Assembly: GCF_947179165.1 (NCBI RefSeq)
Contig: NC_077245.1
Location: 20,249,740-20,313,739 of the forward strand
Origin: Solanum dulcamara
Lineage: Eukaryota; Streptophyta; Magnoliopsida; Solanales; Solanaceae
Length of the DNA stretch: 64,000 nt
Direction of reading: 5' to 3'
Shown one piece after another: positions 10,816 through 29,182 of this stretch. Position 1 is the first letter of the stretch; each line of letters opens with the position of its first letter. Position numbers and translations under genes: made by a program. The notes below the pieces were generated by a model, which saw nothing but the letters and a program-made list of their open reading frames with translations, had not been told where the DNA came from and made no database searches.

Positions 10816-11123
10816 TGGTTGGTGTCCACTTTTCTGGTGCACATTAGAGTTAAAGTTAATACCAATTACAAGGATATTGTTAATAATCATTTTAAGAAAT
10901 ACCAAGTATAAGAATGAATTTGGTTCTTCATCTACTATATCATATCATCTGACAACTGAAACCACATAAAATCACATGTCCACATCCGACCCAAATGAGA
11001 AGGAAAAACTAACTCCTCTTCTACTCGGTCATAAAATATATCATATATCTATATTTTTAATGTGCATAATTGGTATTAACTTTAACTCTAATGTGCACCA
11101 GAAAAGTGGACACCAACGAAATC
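10812..11123. repeat. Inverted repeat with 57-bp arms
   Basis: The arms 10812-10868 and 11067-11123 are reverse complements at 56 of 57 positions with a 198-bp AT-rich spacer. Near identity means the inversion or fold-back insertion is recent. There is no coding content. The left arm abuts the tail of an RTE fragment. Confidence 0.9.
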
Positions 11124-12246
11124 ATCATTTCAAAAACTAACTCCTCACACTTACATCACCATCCAGTTCACATCTTAGCCCTCTAGCTGACAGATCCCTC
11201 ACCCATATAATATACTCAAATTCAAGAGCTATTCGACATAGATGTAGCTTGCATAATGGAACAATCAGGGATATATCTATATTTTTAACCACAGAAACGA
11301 TGCGCCTCATCTACTTCTCTACCTGAATTTGCAAACCACAGATCTTCTATCACAAAGAATCAGAGATTTTGAAACCAGACATCTTTTAGCTTAAGAAAGA
11401 TTTCCTTACTCCTAGCTAACATCATTCTTTCAAACCCTTTTGGTTTTGACAAACCTCAGTCATTAAGTAAAGCGATACACTCACCCTTGGACTCCAAACC
11501 ATAATAGAGATTTCCAAATGAGCTTCAGAGCATTCAAGATTCCCCAACTGAGCACTTACAGGTACCTTTAGTTCTCCAAGGTGTTTTTACTGAAAAACAC
11601 ATGAAGCCTCCCTGGATTAACCAATTAACCAGAATGTCACTAATATGTATGCAAAATCTGGGAGACATTACATGCTACTACCAAAAATTAAAGGAGTCAT
11701 TACTAAACAGGACGCAAAACAACATTGAATAGTGAATAGCGATGCCATTGTAGACCAACCTTCACAACTGGGGCCTTGTTTATTTTGTACAGCACATGAC
11801 AATATCCTATTAGGAAAAGATGTTTTTAAGGGATTGTGGTGGAAGAACTGATTTTCAACAGAGAAGAAAGTTTGATGAAGCTAGTGCTACGTTGCCAGAT
11901 TCAGTACTTTGAATCCTCAGAATGCAACATCTTGTTTGAAGAAGAACATGAACATGCACAGCCATATTTGTTATTTCAAGCCTCAGATCCAGATACTTCG
12001 GAGAAACACCAAAATGTATCATGATCCTTTACTTTAATGAGTCAGTCCAAGTGTATGACGAAATTATCCTACATCAACTTTAACATATCAAACGAGTATC
12101 TAACAAAGCATAAAATCTCATGTTGGAATTACATACACAGCTCTCTTTTTTATTAAATAGTACACACAAGTAGTGCTAAATTACGGTGTCTTCTGCCATG
12201 CAGAAATGCATACATTGTGTTAGATCAAACTATATGAGTTATACCT
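11124..12246. other. 3' flank of the CoaE gene, no gene seen
   Basis: AT-rich. An open frame at 11836-12024 (plus) has no recognisable domain and is not called. The minus-strand 3' UTR of the dephospho-CoA kinase gene should start at 12246 and run downwards; its poly(A) site is not obvious. Confidence 0.4.
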
Positions 12247-20057
<7,811 letters not shown>

Positions 20058-20234
20058 CTGAAATAAGTTGCAGGTTCATTACCAATAAAAAAAATTAACA
20101 CAACTTCTGTTGGCACCCTAAATTATCAAGTAGTATAAAATTACAGATCCCTATAGTGAGGTAGAAACATTTTCAAGATAAAAGAGACAAATATGAACAT
20201 GAAATTTAAATTGGTGGAGAACACAAAAAATAAT

Positions 20235-21440
20235 GTAACGGACCACACTTTTGTGCTATGGTTTGAACCATTCAGCGTATGTGATTTGACTGGACCCAGA
20301 AAATTGTGGTGGTTCTTAGGTGTTTATAGGACCTATATATTTTATGATTGGTGAAGTGCTATGTAAGTATGGAGTTGATTAAAGATTGAAAAGATCAAGT
20401 TTGAAGGTGTTGAGCTATGTATGGTGCGGAAGTACAATCGTACATTGCATGTACAGGGCATACCTTGTGTCGTGGTTCGGCAATGGTGTGAAGAAGCTAT
20501 GATTTAGCAAGGGAGGAGCCATGAACATATGGTACATGGAATGTACGAGCCGTAACTTGGTCGTAGGTGCAAGGCGAGGCACATTCGGTGGAAGGTACGA
20601 ACCGTATGTTGCTTCTCATGCAAGGTCCAACTTTAAACGAGTTTATCTCCCAATTTACGAAGAATTAGAGGGTGTGTCATCTACCAAATTGAAGGTCATT
20701 GAGTCTAGTTTCCAGCAAATCAAGCCATTAATCAGAGTCCAGAGCAAAAAGTTACGCACATTTTAGTAAAGACTAAGAAGTCAAAATCGTGCCCACGTTT
20801 TGCTTTCGTGGAGACGTTTCTAAGGAGAGATGAACATGAAATTTTTCTAAGGACACAAAACTGAAACTTGGTACACGAAATTGAGAATTTTTCCTTTTAA
20901 AGTCTGGACGGTATTCATCTCTTCATTTCCCCCAAGTCCAAAAATTTTTCTAGAGAGAGGGAGCACAACCAAGGCTTCAAGAACACTCCAAGGTGAATTT
21001 TTGTGGTGTTTTTGAGTTGATTACAAGTCCCCAATACTCTTATTAAAAAGATTAAACCTTGGGAATTCATAGATTCTTGCTCGAGTCTTCATCATGACCA
21101 AGAAACCCTAGAATCCGAAATTCAAGATTTGGATACCAAAATGTAAGAGCTTCATCCTACACTCAAATAAGGTTATGAACTTGATATTTGTAAGCCATGG
21201 GTTCTTTATTGTTAATTGATGACTATGATAGAGAATGAAGAAATTACTTGAATGAATAATGGTTGTTGGGAGTAATTGTTGGATTCATATGTAATGGAGG
21301 AGGTTGTTATATGTTTAAATGTAGTAGTTGTATCTTTTATTTGCAAGGGAAAAGGGTTGGGGTGGTAAAACACCATTGATGGACGTTGTGAAGCTTTGTG
21401 CCCACTAGGTTTTCAACGAAATGTCGAAGTTGGACATAGA
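20235..21440 (+). mobile_element. Truncated LTR fragment in CoaE leader intron
   Basis: It begins TGTAACGGACC, like an LTR start. It contains a block around 20640-20745 (CTCCCAATTTACGAAGAATT...) that recurs in diverged form at 24495-24600, and a leader-like stretch near 20930-21000 rich in CCAAGTCCAAAAATTT and CACTCCAAGG. No retroviral proteins and no clear target duplication are seen. The right border is approximate. Confidence 0.5.
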
Positions 21441-21710
21441 AACAAGCCATAGATTCTTAAAGATCTGATATCTTGCTACTTTATCAGTGAAATCACAGTA
21501 TCACACATAAATGCTCAGCAAAAAAAGTGGAATAAAATCTTTAAATGGTTCTCAAGAAAACATATTCAACCACAACATTTATATCATTGAAGTACTGGAG
21601 AAAATGAAGCTGAGAAATTGAAAAGACATAAATTTTGTACCTCAAATATCTCAATGGAGGTTCTACAACCACCATCATAAATTTACTTGACGGCAAGAGA
21701 GAAATAGTAC

Positions 21711-21830
21711 CTTGACGCTGGTCGGATTCGAGGTCGGAATCGCCGGAGGCTCAGTCGGAATTCAGAGGACAGAAATCGGAATCGCCAGAAGAGTGGAGAA
21801 TAGGAAATACAGAATTTTGGGACAATGGAA
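21711..21830 (-). other. Probable CoaE 5' UTR first exon
   Basis: A locally GC-richer stretch whose minus strand ends CAGCGTCAAG followed by GTACTATTTC, a good splice donor at 21711/21710. Repeated CGATTCCGA motifs are typical of a plant leader. The 1.65-kb leader intron down to 20058 holds an LTR fragment. The upstream end is a guess; cDNA would settle it. Confidence 0.5.
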
Positions 21831-22597
21831 ATGCAACAATTTTTTATTTTTTTTAAAAAATATTACTATCTAAAATAAAACCTATAAGCTACAAATATGG
21901 GAAGGATGTCCGGAATATCTCTAAATTAATACTCTGTAAATTTTAAAAAATGATTTTAACTTGAATCAGTGAAAAAATTACTGATTTCAATAATATATTT
22001 TTGAAAGATCCTATATAAATATATGGTATCATTAATATTATAAAAATATCTAAGATAATTTAGTGATATATGATTCTAGTATTTTTTATTTTTTTGTTAA
22101 AGTTTAAATCTAGTTGAAACACATCTCTAACTTTTCTTATTGCATTCAAAAAATTTAGTGTTGTCTTCTCAAACTGCATCAAAAATTGTGAAGAGTTTTA
22201 GATGTAATAAGTATTTCCTTACGCGTAACTGGTTCAGAAGGTATTATATCGTCTTCAATTTTATCATTAACATAGCTTTCTTCGATGGTATCTGTAATTT
22301 CTTCTGAGCCCTAGACTTCTGAACATGTATCATTTTCACTCGGTTAATCGAATATGCTATTGACATCTATTTTATTGCGGTAACCGAAATCATTAATCAT
22401 GACCTCAAGTTCATGAATATCATTTTTCACAAGTAGGTTCATTTAAATTCCTTGAGGGTTCATCCCCGAACGATATAATCAAAATTAACCTTTATTGAAT
22501 CACAAAAAAATACTCTTTAAATTAACAAATATAAAGTACTCAATTAAATAATACATCTACAAAGTAATAACATTTCATGATTCCGATAACATTAATT
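21831..22597. other. CoaE upstream region, no gene seen
   Basis: AT-rich and presumably includes the CoaE promoter. No distinct element is identified. Confidence 0.4.
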
Positions 22598-22742
22598 TAG
22601 AACTAGGAGGTCACGGGTTCAAGCCTTGAAAACAGCCTCTGGCAGAAATGCAAGGTAAGGCTGCGTACATTACACCCTTCTCCGAACCCCGCGCATAGCT
22701 GAAGCTTTAGTATACCGGACTGTCCTCTTTTTTTTTTTTTAA
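22598..22742 (+). mobile_element. Au-type SINE
   Basis: A tRNA-derived SINE: AGGTCACGGGTTCAAGCC (B box) near 22609, then AAACAGCCTCTGGCAGAAAT, GGTAAGGCTGCGTACA, CCCCGCGCATAGC and a closing T-run at 22730-22740. This is the Au SINE layout. The A-box side is shortened. It is not a functional tRNA gene. Confidence 0.85.
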
Positions 22743-23096
22743 TTATAGTCAATCTTCTTACTCCTTAAGTTGGTTAAACGGTAGAATCAACATCGATCCT
22801 CACTTTGTCTTTCGCTAGAGCAGAAACAAAATGATAGATGAAAAATAGGAGCATTCGTAAATTGGTATTATAACTTGAATGAAACGAGAAATATACTTAG
22901 ATGAAATATGCACAAATGTTGGATTGACATTTCTGACACTTGTACGAATTTTTTTGCCAGAGCATAAACATTAGCATAATAACAATAAGTTGATTGCTAA
23001 AAATAAAAAACCAAATTGAGATGGGAAAATATTTTATGTTTTGGTGGAGAATCTGGACACTAATTACCTTCATTGATTTTGGTAAAATTGTTATCA
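22743..23096. other. Intergenic, no gene seen
   Basis: AT-rich stretch between two SINEs with no supported feature. Confidence 0.4.
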
Positions 23097-23442
23097 TGTG
23101 ACCATAAGGTCACGGATTCAAGCCTTGAAAACAGCCTCTGGTAGAAATGCAAGGTAAGACTGCGTATAATAGACCCTTGTGGTCGGGCCCTTCCTAGTGG
23201 CGGAGCCACATGATATCAAGGGGTTCATCCGAACCCCCTTTGGCGAAAAATTATACTATTTATACATGATTAAAATATTTTTTATGTATAAATAGTAGAT
23301 GTCGAACCCCCTTCGGCTAGTTCATGTGTCTACTTTTTCAAATTTTAAACCCCCTTATTAAAAATTCTGGTTCCGCCACTGGCCCCTCCCCGAATTCTGT
23401 GCATAGTTGGAGTTCAGTGCACCAGACTGCTTTTTTTTTTTT
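23097..23442 (+). mobile_element. Au-type SINE split by a hAT MITE
   Basis: The same body as the SINE at 22598: AAGGTCACGGATTCAAGCC near 23107, AAACAGCCTCTGGTAGAAAT, then GGTCGGGCCCTTCC. The sequence is interrupted at 23195 and resumes at 23382 with GCCCCTCCCCGAATTC, GTGCATAG, GTGCACCAGACTGC and a T-run. The insertion removes nothing from the SINE. Confidence 0.85.
23195..23381. mobile_element. 187-bp hAT MITE inside a SINE
   Basis: The ends TAGTGGCGGAGCC and GGTTCCGCCACTG are inverted repeats. The flanks GCCCTTCC (23187-23194) and GCCCCTCC (23382-23389) form an 8-bp target duplication with one mismatch. The interior is AT-rich with GAACCCCCTT/GAACCCCCTTCGG repeats. It is smaller than, but has ends like, the element at 32112-33111. 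Confidence 0.88.
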
Positions 23443-23914
23443 ATAGAAAAAACTAACTATGCATGATTGCTATAGCCTTTAATTCACCTTCCTCTAATTA
23501 AGAGCAAAGACGTTGTGAACAACACGTACTACGTATGAAAGCAATCATTCTTCATGTTCTTGAGGGGTACTGGATTTCAGTATCTGCACATTTGCATGAT
23601 TGCATCACAGATTTAAAAATGACCAGAGGGTGAGTATGGAAATGAAGCATACTTCAACAAATGAAAGTTAAAATGAGAATGTGGATGTCAATGAAGTGTT
23701 CAAATCTGAGTTCTTAGTGAATTTCACCCACTCCGTCAGATTTTTAACAATCTTTAATTAATGGATGAAATTTGTTAATGTTTAGATATTTGAAGGATTT
23801 TTTTTTGTTAACTATGATATTACAAGGATGTTCTTTAAATTTAGAGTATAGATCAAAAATATTTTTAGCCAAAAACTCTCGAGATATGCGATAATATTAT
23901 AGCACGGATACATA

Positions 23915-25210
23915 CACAATAAAAAGGCAGAAAATTCTGTAAGTATCTTGAATCGAAAAATAGATTCAATTGAATCCTTGTATCAGTATGTATTAGCCTG
24001 ACTGTATTAATTTCGTCATTGATACACAAAGACAAAAAAATTAAAAAAGAGCTACCATATATATCAATATGTATTAGTCCAATAACAGCTAATACATATT
24101 TTATCAATTTTTCCATATACACACAAAGATAAAAGCTTGAGAATATCACTAAATTAATTCTGTCATTAATACACAGACAAAAAAAATTGATAGTCTGTAT
24201 CAATATGTATTAATCTGGTAACAATTGATACATACAATATGAATTTCTCCATTGATACACAAAGATAAAAGTGTAAAACCCCATTCGTTCGAAATATTTA
24301 AATCAACTCGTACATTTAGAGCAGGACTGAGAATGCTTAATATGCTAAAAATGATGGGTTATGCGGTATTTGAACCGCACAAAGGTCGATCATTAGGTTT
24401 TGAAGTCAAGCAACTTGTGAAACAAAAGTCGGCAAAAGTTAGTGCAAATTACTTTCATATATTCTATGAAATTTGGGTTAAATGTCTCTAAGTTTTTCTC
24501 CCAATATATGAAGATTTAGACGTCCCACTACCTATCAAATAGAAGGACTACGAGACCAATTTTCAACTCATTCACCTGTTTGCCATACAACTTCAAAATT
24601 GAGAGATTGTAAAAGCAACACGTGAAGTGGGCTCCTAGGTCGGTCAAGATGTGTTCATATAGTTGACCCCCTTCACTTTATTTCATTCTTCTTCGTCCCA
24701 AAGAACTGAAAACAATCCAAGAATCTAAAAATACAGTTTAGACCTTGAAATTTTCTATATATCTTGTGATTTAAAAAAATTAATCAGGCAATCTTCATTG
24801 TTAGACTCACGAGTATCTTTAATCTCAAAATAGATTGCTCAATTGAATCCTTATATCAATATGTTTGATCTAAAAAGACAAAAATTTTAAAAAATTTCTA
24901 TCGTCATACCAATATGTATCGGTCTGATAACAACAGATACACATTATATCAGTTCTGTCATCTATACATAAAGACAAAAGCTTTCGTACCAATATGTATC
25001 GGTCTGATAACAACCGATACACATTATATCAGTTCTCTCATTTATACATAAAAACGAAAGCTTAAGAAAATTGTTATATCAATTTCGTTATTGGTACACA
25101 AAGAAAAAAACTTGAAAAATTAGTAAGTATCAGTTTGATAACAATAATACATATTGTGTGGATTTTTTCATTGATACACAGAGACAAAAGTTTGAGAAAA
25201 TTGTTAATAA
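23915..25210. repeat. Diverged tandem array (ATACACAAAGACAAAA motif)
   Basis: Irregular tandem units of about 110-130 bp. Each has a TATCAATATGTATTAGTCTG-type block, a GATACATATTATATCA block and an ATTGATACACAAAGACAAAA block. There are about eight copies, the best pair being 24898-24976 and 24982-25053. The array is interrupted at about 24272-24760 by an LTR-like fragment. It is non-coding. Confidence 0.8.
24272..24760 (+). mobile_element. LTR-like fragment inserted in tandem array
   Basis: It begins TGTAAAACCCCATTCG, as an LTR would. It shares a diverged block with the fragment at 20235-21440 (CTCCCAATATATGAAGATTT here). It is cut off after about 490 bp, where the flanking array resumes. 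There are no retroviral proteins. Confidence 0.5.
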
Positions 25211-25849
25211 AATTTAAAAGAACGATTGCGCGATTTAAGAAAGAAACAAAATCATCTACGGTGTAAAGAGAGAATTAAAGAAAATTAAAGAAATGAAATT
25301 TGGAGAAAGAACTAATTGATAGATATTAGGAGTGTTTAAGCTTTAAAAAGGGGGAAAGATTTTAACTGTCAAATTTTCTATAAAATGGTAATTACGCTAC
25401 ATTTGGTAATATTTTAAAAATTATATTTATGTATTGTAAATATAATAATTATGTTTGTTTAGCTAGGTAATTTCTTCTTAAAAAAATTAGTCATCGTTTA
25501 AAATGAGTTATACAAGTAAAATGAATTTATTTTGAATTTATGTCTAATATAAATTGTTGATCAAGCTAATTAGTCAAATCTTGAATCTTAAAATTATGAA
25601 GAATTCTACTCACAATAAATTGTCTAAGAGGAAAAGGAGCTTGTTGGTAAGCCGACGTGAACGGTAACTCCGACGTGAACAGTACTCTGAAGTGAATAGT
25701 ATTTTCCGGCAGCAACCAGGTTTATTTTAACTGGAGTTGGTACCTCTAGTTTCCGGTTTCCATATCTTCCCATATCTATTCTTTGTTTATACACTTGTAG
25801 TTACATTTTGCTTACTTTAGACGTTTGAATAATTTATTAGTTCATACGC
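25211..25849. other. Intergenic, no gene seen
   Basis: AT-rich. GACGTGAACAGTA-type short repeats occur at 25650-25700. No gene is supported. Confidence 0.4.
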
Positions 25850-25959
25850 GTTTTCGTGGCTTTGGGTGATGGTAGACTAGGGTCATGTTCTCGCTCAGGG
25901 ACGGGGACGAGGGTAAGGAGGGGTAAGTGGGTTAAAGGAGCGTCTAGACTGAGAGTAGG

Positions 25960-26560
25960 TTCTTAGAACATTGAGACGTTAACGGGAAAATCCATAGAGC
26001 TAGTTAAGATTCTAAAAAAGATGAAGATTAATATAGCTTGTTCCAAGAGACCAAATGGGTAGGCTCTAAAGCTAAGGAGGTAGACGGGTATAAGATTTGA
26101 TTCTCTAGTAGATCGAAGTATAGGAATGGGGTAGTCATTTTAGTAGACATTAATTTAAGGGATCAGGTGGTGGAGGTTAGGAGAGTCACTGATAGGATGA
26201 TGTTAATTAAGGTGGTCGTTGAAGGGATCACGTTGAACATTATTAGTGCTTATGCACCGCAAGTGGGCTTAGGCGATGAGGCTAAGAGGCATTTTTGAGA
26301 GGATTTGGACGAATTAGTGGGAGACATACCGCCTACTAAGAAGCTTTTCGTGGGAGGGGATTTCAATGGGCACATCGGGTCTATTTTGGGAGGGTATGAT
26401 GATGTGCATGGAGGCTTTGCCTTCGGAGACAAAAATAGAGGAGGAGTTTTACTTTTGGATTTCGCAAGAGCTTTTGGGTTGGTGATAGCCAATTTGAATT
26501 TCCCAAAGAAGGAGGACCACTTGGTAACCTTCCTAGTTAAGTGGCTAAGACCCAGATAGA
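25960..26560 (+). pseudogene. RTE endonuclease domain (broken)
   Basis: In pieces across frames it reads LTGKSIELVKILKK, VDGYK, then ISAYAPQVGLGDEAKR and KKLFVGGDFNGHIG. ISAYAPQ and GGDFNGHIG are AP-endonuclease motifs that contribute metal-binding and catalytic residues. An in-frame TGA at 26297 (HF*EDLDELV, normally a Trp codon) and other lesions break the frame. Confidence 0.85.
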
Positions 26561-26726
26561 TTTTCTACTCCTTAGGAAGGATGATAAAGGTTTGTGCAAA
26601 GACTGTAAGGTCATTTCGATCGACAACCTTACAACCCGATATAAGCTCTTGGTGATGAATTTAGAGATCAAGATGACGAGGAAGAAGAGGGTCGGGGATG
26701 ACTGACCTAAGATCAGATGGGGGAGT

Positions 26727-27437
26727 TTGACCACGGCTAGTGCCCTGGAGATGGAAGAGAAATTGAAGGATATGGGGGTCTGGGATAGTAGTGGGGATAC
26801 GAATAGTATGTGGAATAGGACGGCTAGTTGTATTAGGGTTGTAGCAAGGGAAGTGTTGGGAGTCTCGACAGGTAGTCATAATCGACATCGAGGGGACTGG
26901 TGGTGGAATAGAGAAGTACAAGGAAAGGTGGAAGCAAAGAAGATGGCGTATACGAAGTTGATAGAAAGCAAGGATGAGGTGGAGAAGTGGACGAATAGGG
27001 AACTTTATAAGATAGTGAGAAAGGAGGGGAAGTTGGCGGTTTCGACGGCAAAAACGGCAGCTTATGAACGCCTTTATGCTGAATTAGAAGAGAAAGGTGA
27101 GGATAGGAAATTATTCAGGCTAGTCAGGGCGCGGGAGAGAAGGGCACGCGATGTGGATCAAGTAAAGTGCATTAAGGATGAGCATGGAAAAGTATTGGTA
27201 GAGGAGACCCTCATGAGACAGAGATGACAATCATACTTCCATAAACTCTTGAATGAAGAAGGGGACAAAGAGATTGTGTTGGGAGATTTGGAACATACAG
27301 GGAAGCGTCACAATTTTGGGGGTTGCAAGAGTATTACGGCCGAAGAGGTTAAGGGTGTTGTTCGTAGGATGCGCTGGGAAGAACGACCGAACCTGACGAG
27401 ATTCCTGGGGAATTTTGGAAAAGCGCGAGCTCAGTAG
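26727..27437 (+). pseudogene. RTE endonuclease-RT linker (broken)
   Basis: A charged linker with two open pieces, 26727-27227 and 27249-27437. It contains DWWWNREVQGKVEAKKMAY and the SITAEEVKGVVRRMRW segment that leads into the RT. A TGA at about 27226 separates the pieces. Confidence 0.7.
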
Positions 27438-27598
27438 GTTTGGAGTGGCTGACTAGGTTATTTAATGTCATTTTTAAGATGGCAACGACGTCGAAGAATG
27501 GAGGCCGAGCGTAATGATCTCCCTATACAAAACCAAGGGGGATATCCTAGAGTTACAACAACTATAGAGGTATCAAGCTTCTAAGCCATACTCTGAAG

Positions 27599-28366
27599 GT
27601 GTGGAAAAGAGTGGTGGAGATGAGGGTGAGGAGAGGCGTGTCTATTTCAGAGAACCAGTTTGGATTTATGCCGGGACGCTCAACTACAGAATCCATCTAT
27701 CTTATAAGAAGACTGGTGGAGCAATATAGGGAGAGGAAAAGGGACTTTCATATGGTATTCATCGACCTAGAAAAGGCTTATGATAAAGTTCCACGAGAGA
27801 TACTATGAAGATGTCTGGAGGCTAAAGATGTACCTGTGTCATACATTAAGGTGATCAAAGACATGTATGAGCGTGCCAACACCAGGGTAAGGACAGTACG
27901 AGGGGACTCAAAACACTTCCCAGTTGTAATGGGGTTGCATCAAGGACCAGTTCTCAGTCTATTTTTATTTACCTTAGTGATGGATGGATTGACGCGACAA
28001 ATTCAAGGTGAGGTGCATTGGTGTATGCTTTTTGCGGACGATATAGTCCTGATCGATGAGAATCATAGTGGAGTTAACGCTAAGCTGGAGGATTGGAGAT
28101 ATACCTTAGAGTCTAAAGGGTTTAAGCTAAGTAGGACCAAGAAAGAGTACTTAGAGTGCAAGTTCAATGAGACACCTCAGGAGGTTGGTGCGGAAGTTAG
28201 GCTTGGTGACCACGCCATCCAAAAGAAAAGTAGTTTTAAGTACCTTGGGTCTATCGTGCAAGGTAGCGGGTATATTAACGATGATGTCACACATCGTATT
28301 GGGGCAGGATGGATGAAATGGAGGCTCGCTTTCGGTGTGCTATGTGACAAGAAAGTGTCACCATAA
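27599..28366 (+). pseudogene. RTE reverse transcriptase core (broken)
   Basis: Contains [40 protein letters not shown] and the catalytic [10 protein letters not shown] box near 28030, where the usual YADD is FADD. A TGA after REIL at about 27806 breaks the frame before the second half. Beyond the box, [16 protein letters not shown] is the conserved thumb start. Confidence 0.88.
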
Positions 28367-28772
28367 CTTAAGGGCAAGTTCTACAAAGTGGTGGTTAGAC
28401 CGGCCAGTAAAGGTCTCTCACGTTCAAATGATGAAAGTTATCGAGATGAGAATGTTGAGATGGATGTGTGGGCAAACTATAAGCGACAGGATTAGAAACA
28501 AGACTCTTTGGGATAAGGTAAGAGTGGCCTCGGTGGAAGACAAGATGCAGAAAATGCGACTAAGATGGTTTGGGCATGTGAAGAGAAGAGACACAGATGC
28601 CTTAGTGCGGAGGTGTGAGAGATTGGCCATGGATGGTTTCAGAAGAGATAGGGGTAGGCCGAAGAAATATTGGGGAGAGGTGATTAGACAGAACATGGCG
28701 CAGCTACAATTTACTGAGAACATGACCTTAGACAGGAGGGTGTGGAGGACCCACATTAAGGTAGAAGGCTAG
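28367..28772 (+). pseudogene. RTE C-terminal region (frameshifted)
   Basis: It lies in another frame from the RT core. It contains [32 protein letters not shown] and [15 protein letters not shown], the conserved tail of RTE proteins. The frame change is around 28365. It stops at 28770-28772. Confidence 0.85.
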
Positions 28773-29182
28773 TACATAGTCACGTTATTCTAACTTATTA
28801 GTAGGCGCATTAGCGCACTATAATTTCTTATGCTCTGATTTCTGCTATTATCTATTACTTTCTGTACTTTGATTACTCTGTTTTATCTATATCACTCTTG
28901 TTATTTACTTTACCATATCTCTCTGAACTTCTTAACTTCTTATCCTTATCTAACCTCTTTTTATGCTTTTATGCTTTTATTGAGCCGATGGTCTTTCAAA
29001 AATAGTCGTCCTACCTTGGTAGGAGTAAGGTCTGCGTACACTCTACCCTTCTTAGACCTCTATTGTCGGACTTCACTAGGTTGTTGTTGTTGTTTTTGTA
29101 ATCTTGAGAAGAGCCTCTTTAAAGCAAAATCATGGGCTAGCTTTGGAAACCAACCCATAGGCTTCCTACAACCCATATAAAC

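Larger units (their letters stand above)
25850..29097 (+). mobile_element. RTE-type non-LTR retrotransposon, decayed
   Basis: Nearly full-length RTE-clade LINE. Order: a leader (GGGACGGGGACGAGGG near 25897), AP endonuclease (about 25960-26560), linker, reverse transcriptase (about 27600-28370), C-terminal region (28370-28772) and a 3' end with GGTCTGCGTACACTCTACCC and a (TTG)n tail at 29085-29097. Many stops and frame changes show it is inactive. Tail fragments of the same family lie at 2938-3050 and 10680-10815. The 5' limit is approximate. Confidence 0.9.

Noticed and set aside
11836..12024. 62-codon frame upstream of the CoaE 3' end
   Set aside because: Normal codon mix but too short, without domain, splice or promoter support.
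20521..20766. 81-codon frame in the CoaE leader intron
   Set aside because: It lies within LTR-like repeat sequence that also occurs at 24495-24600 in broken form, and it has no known domain.
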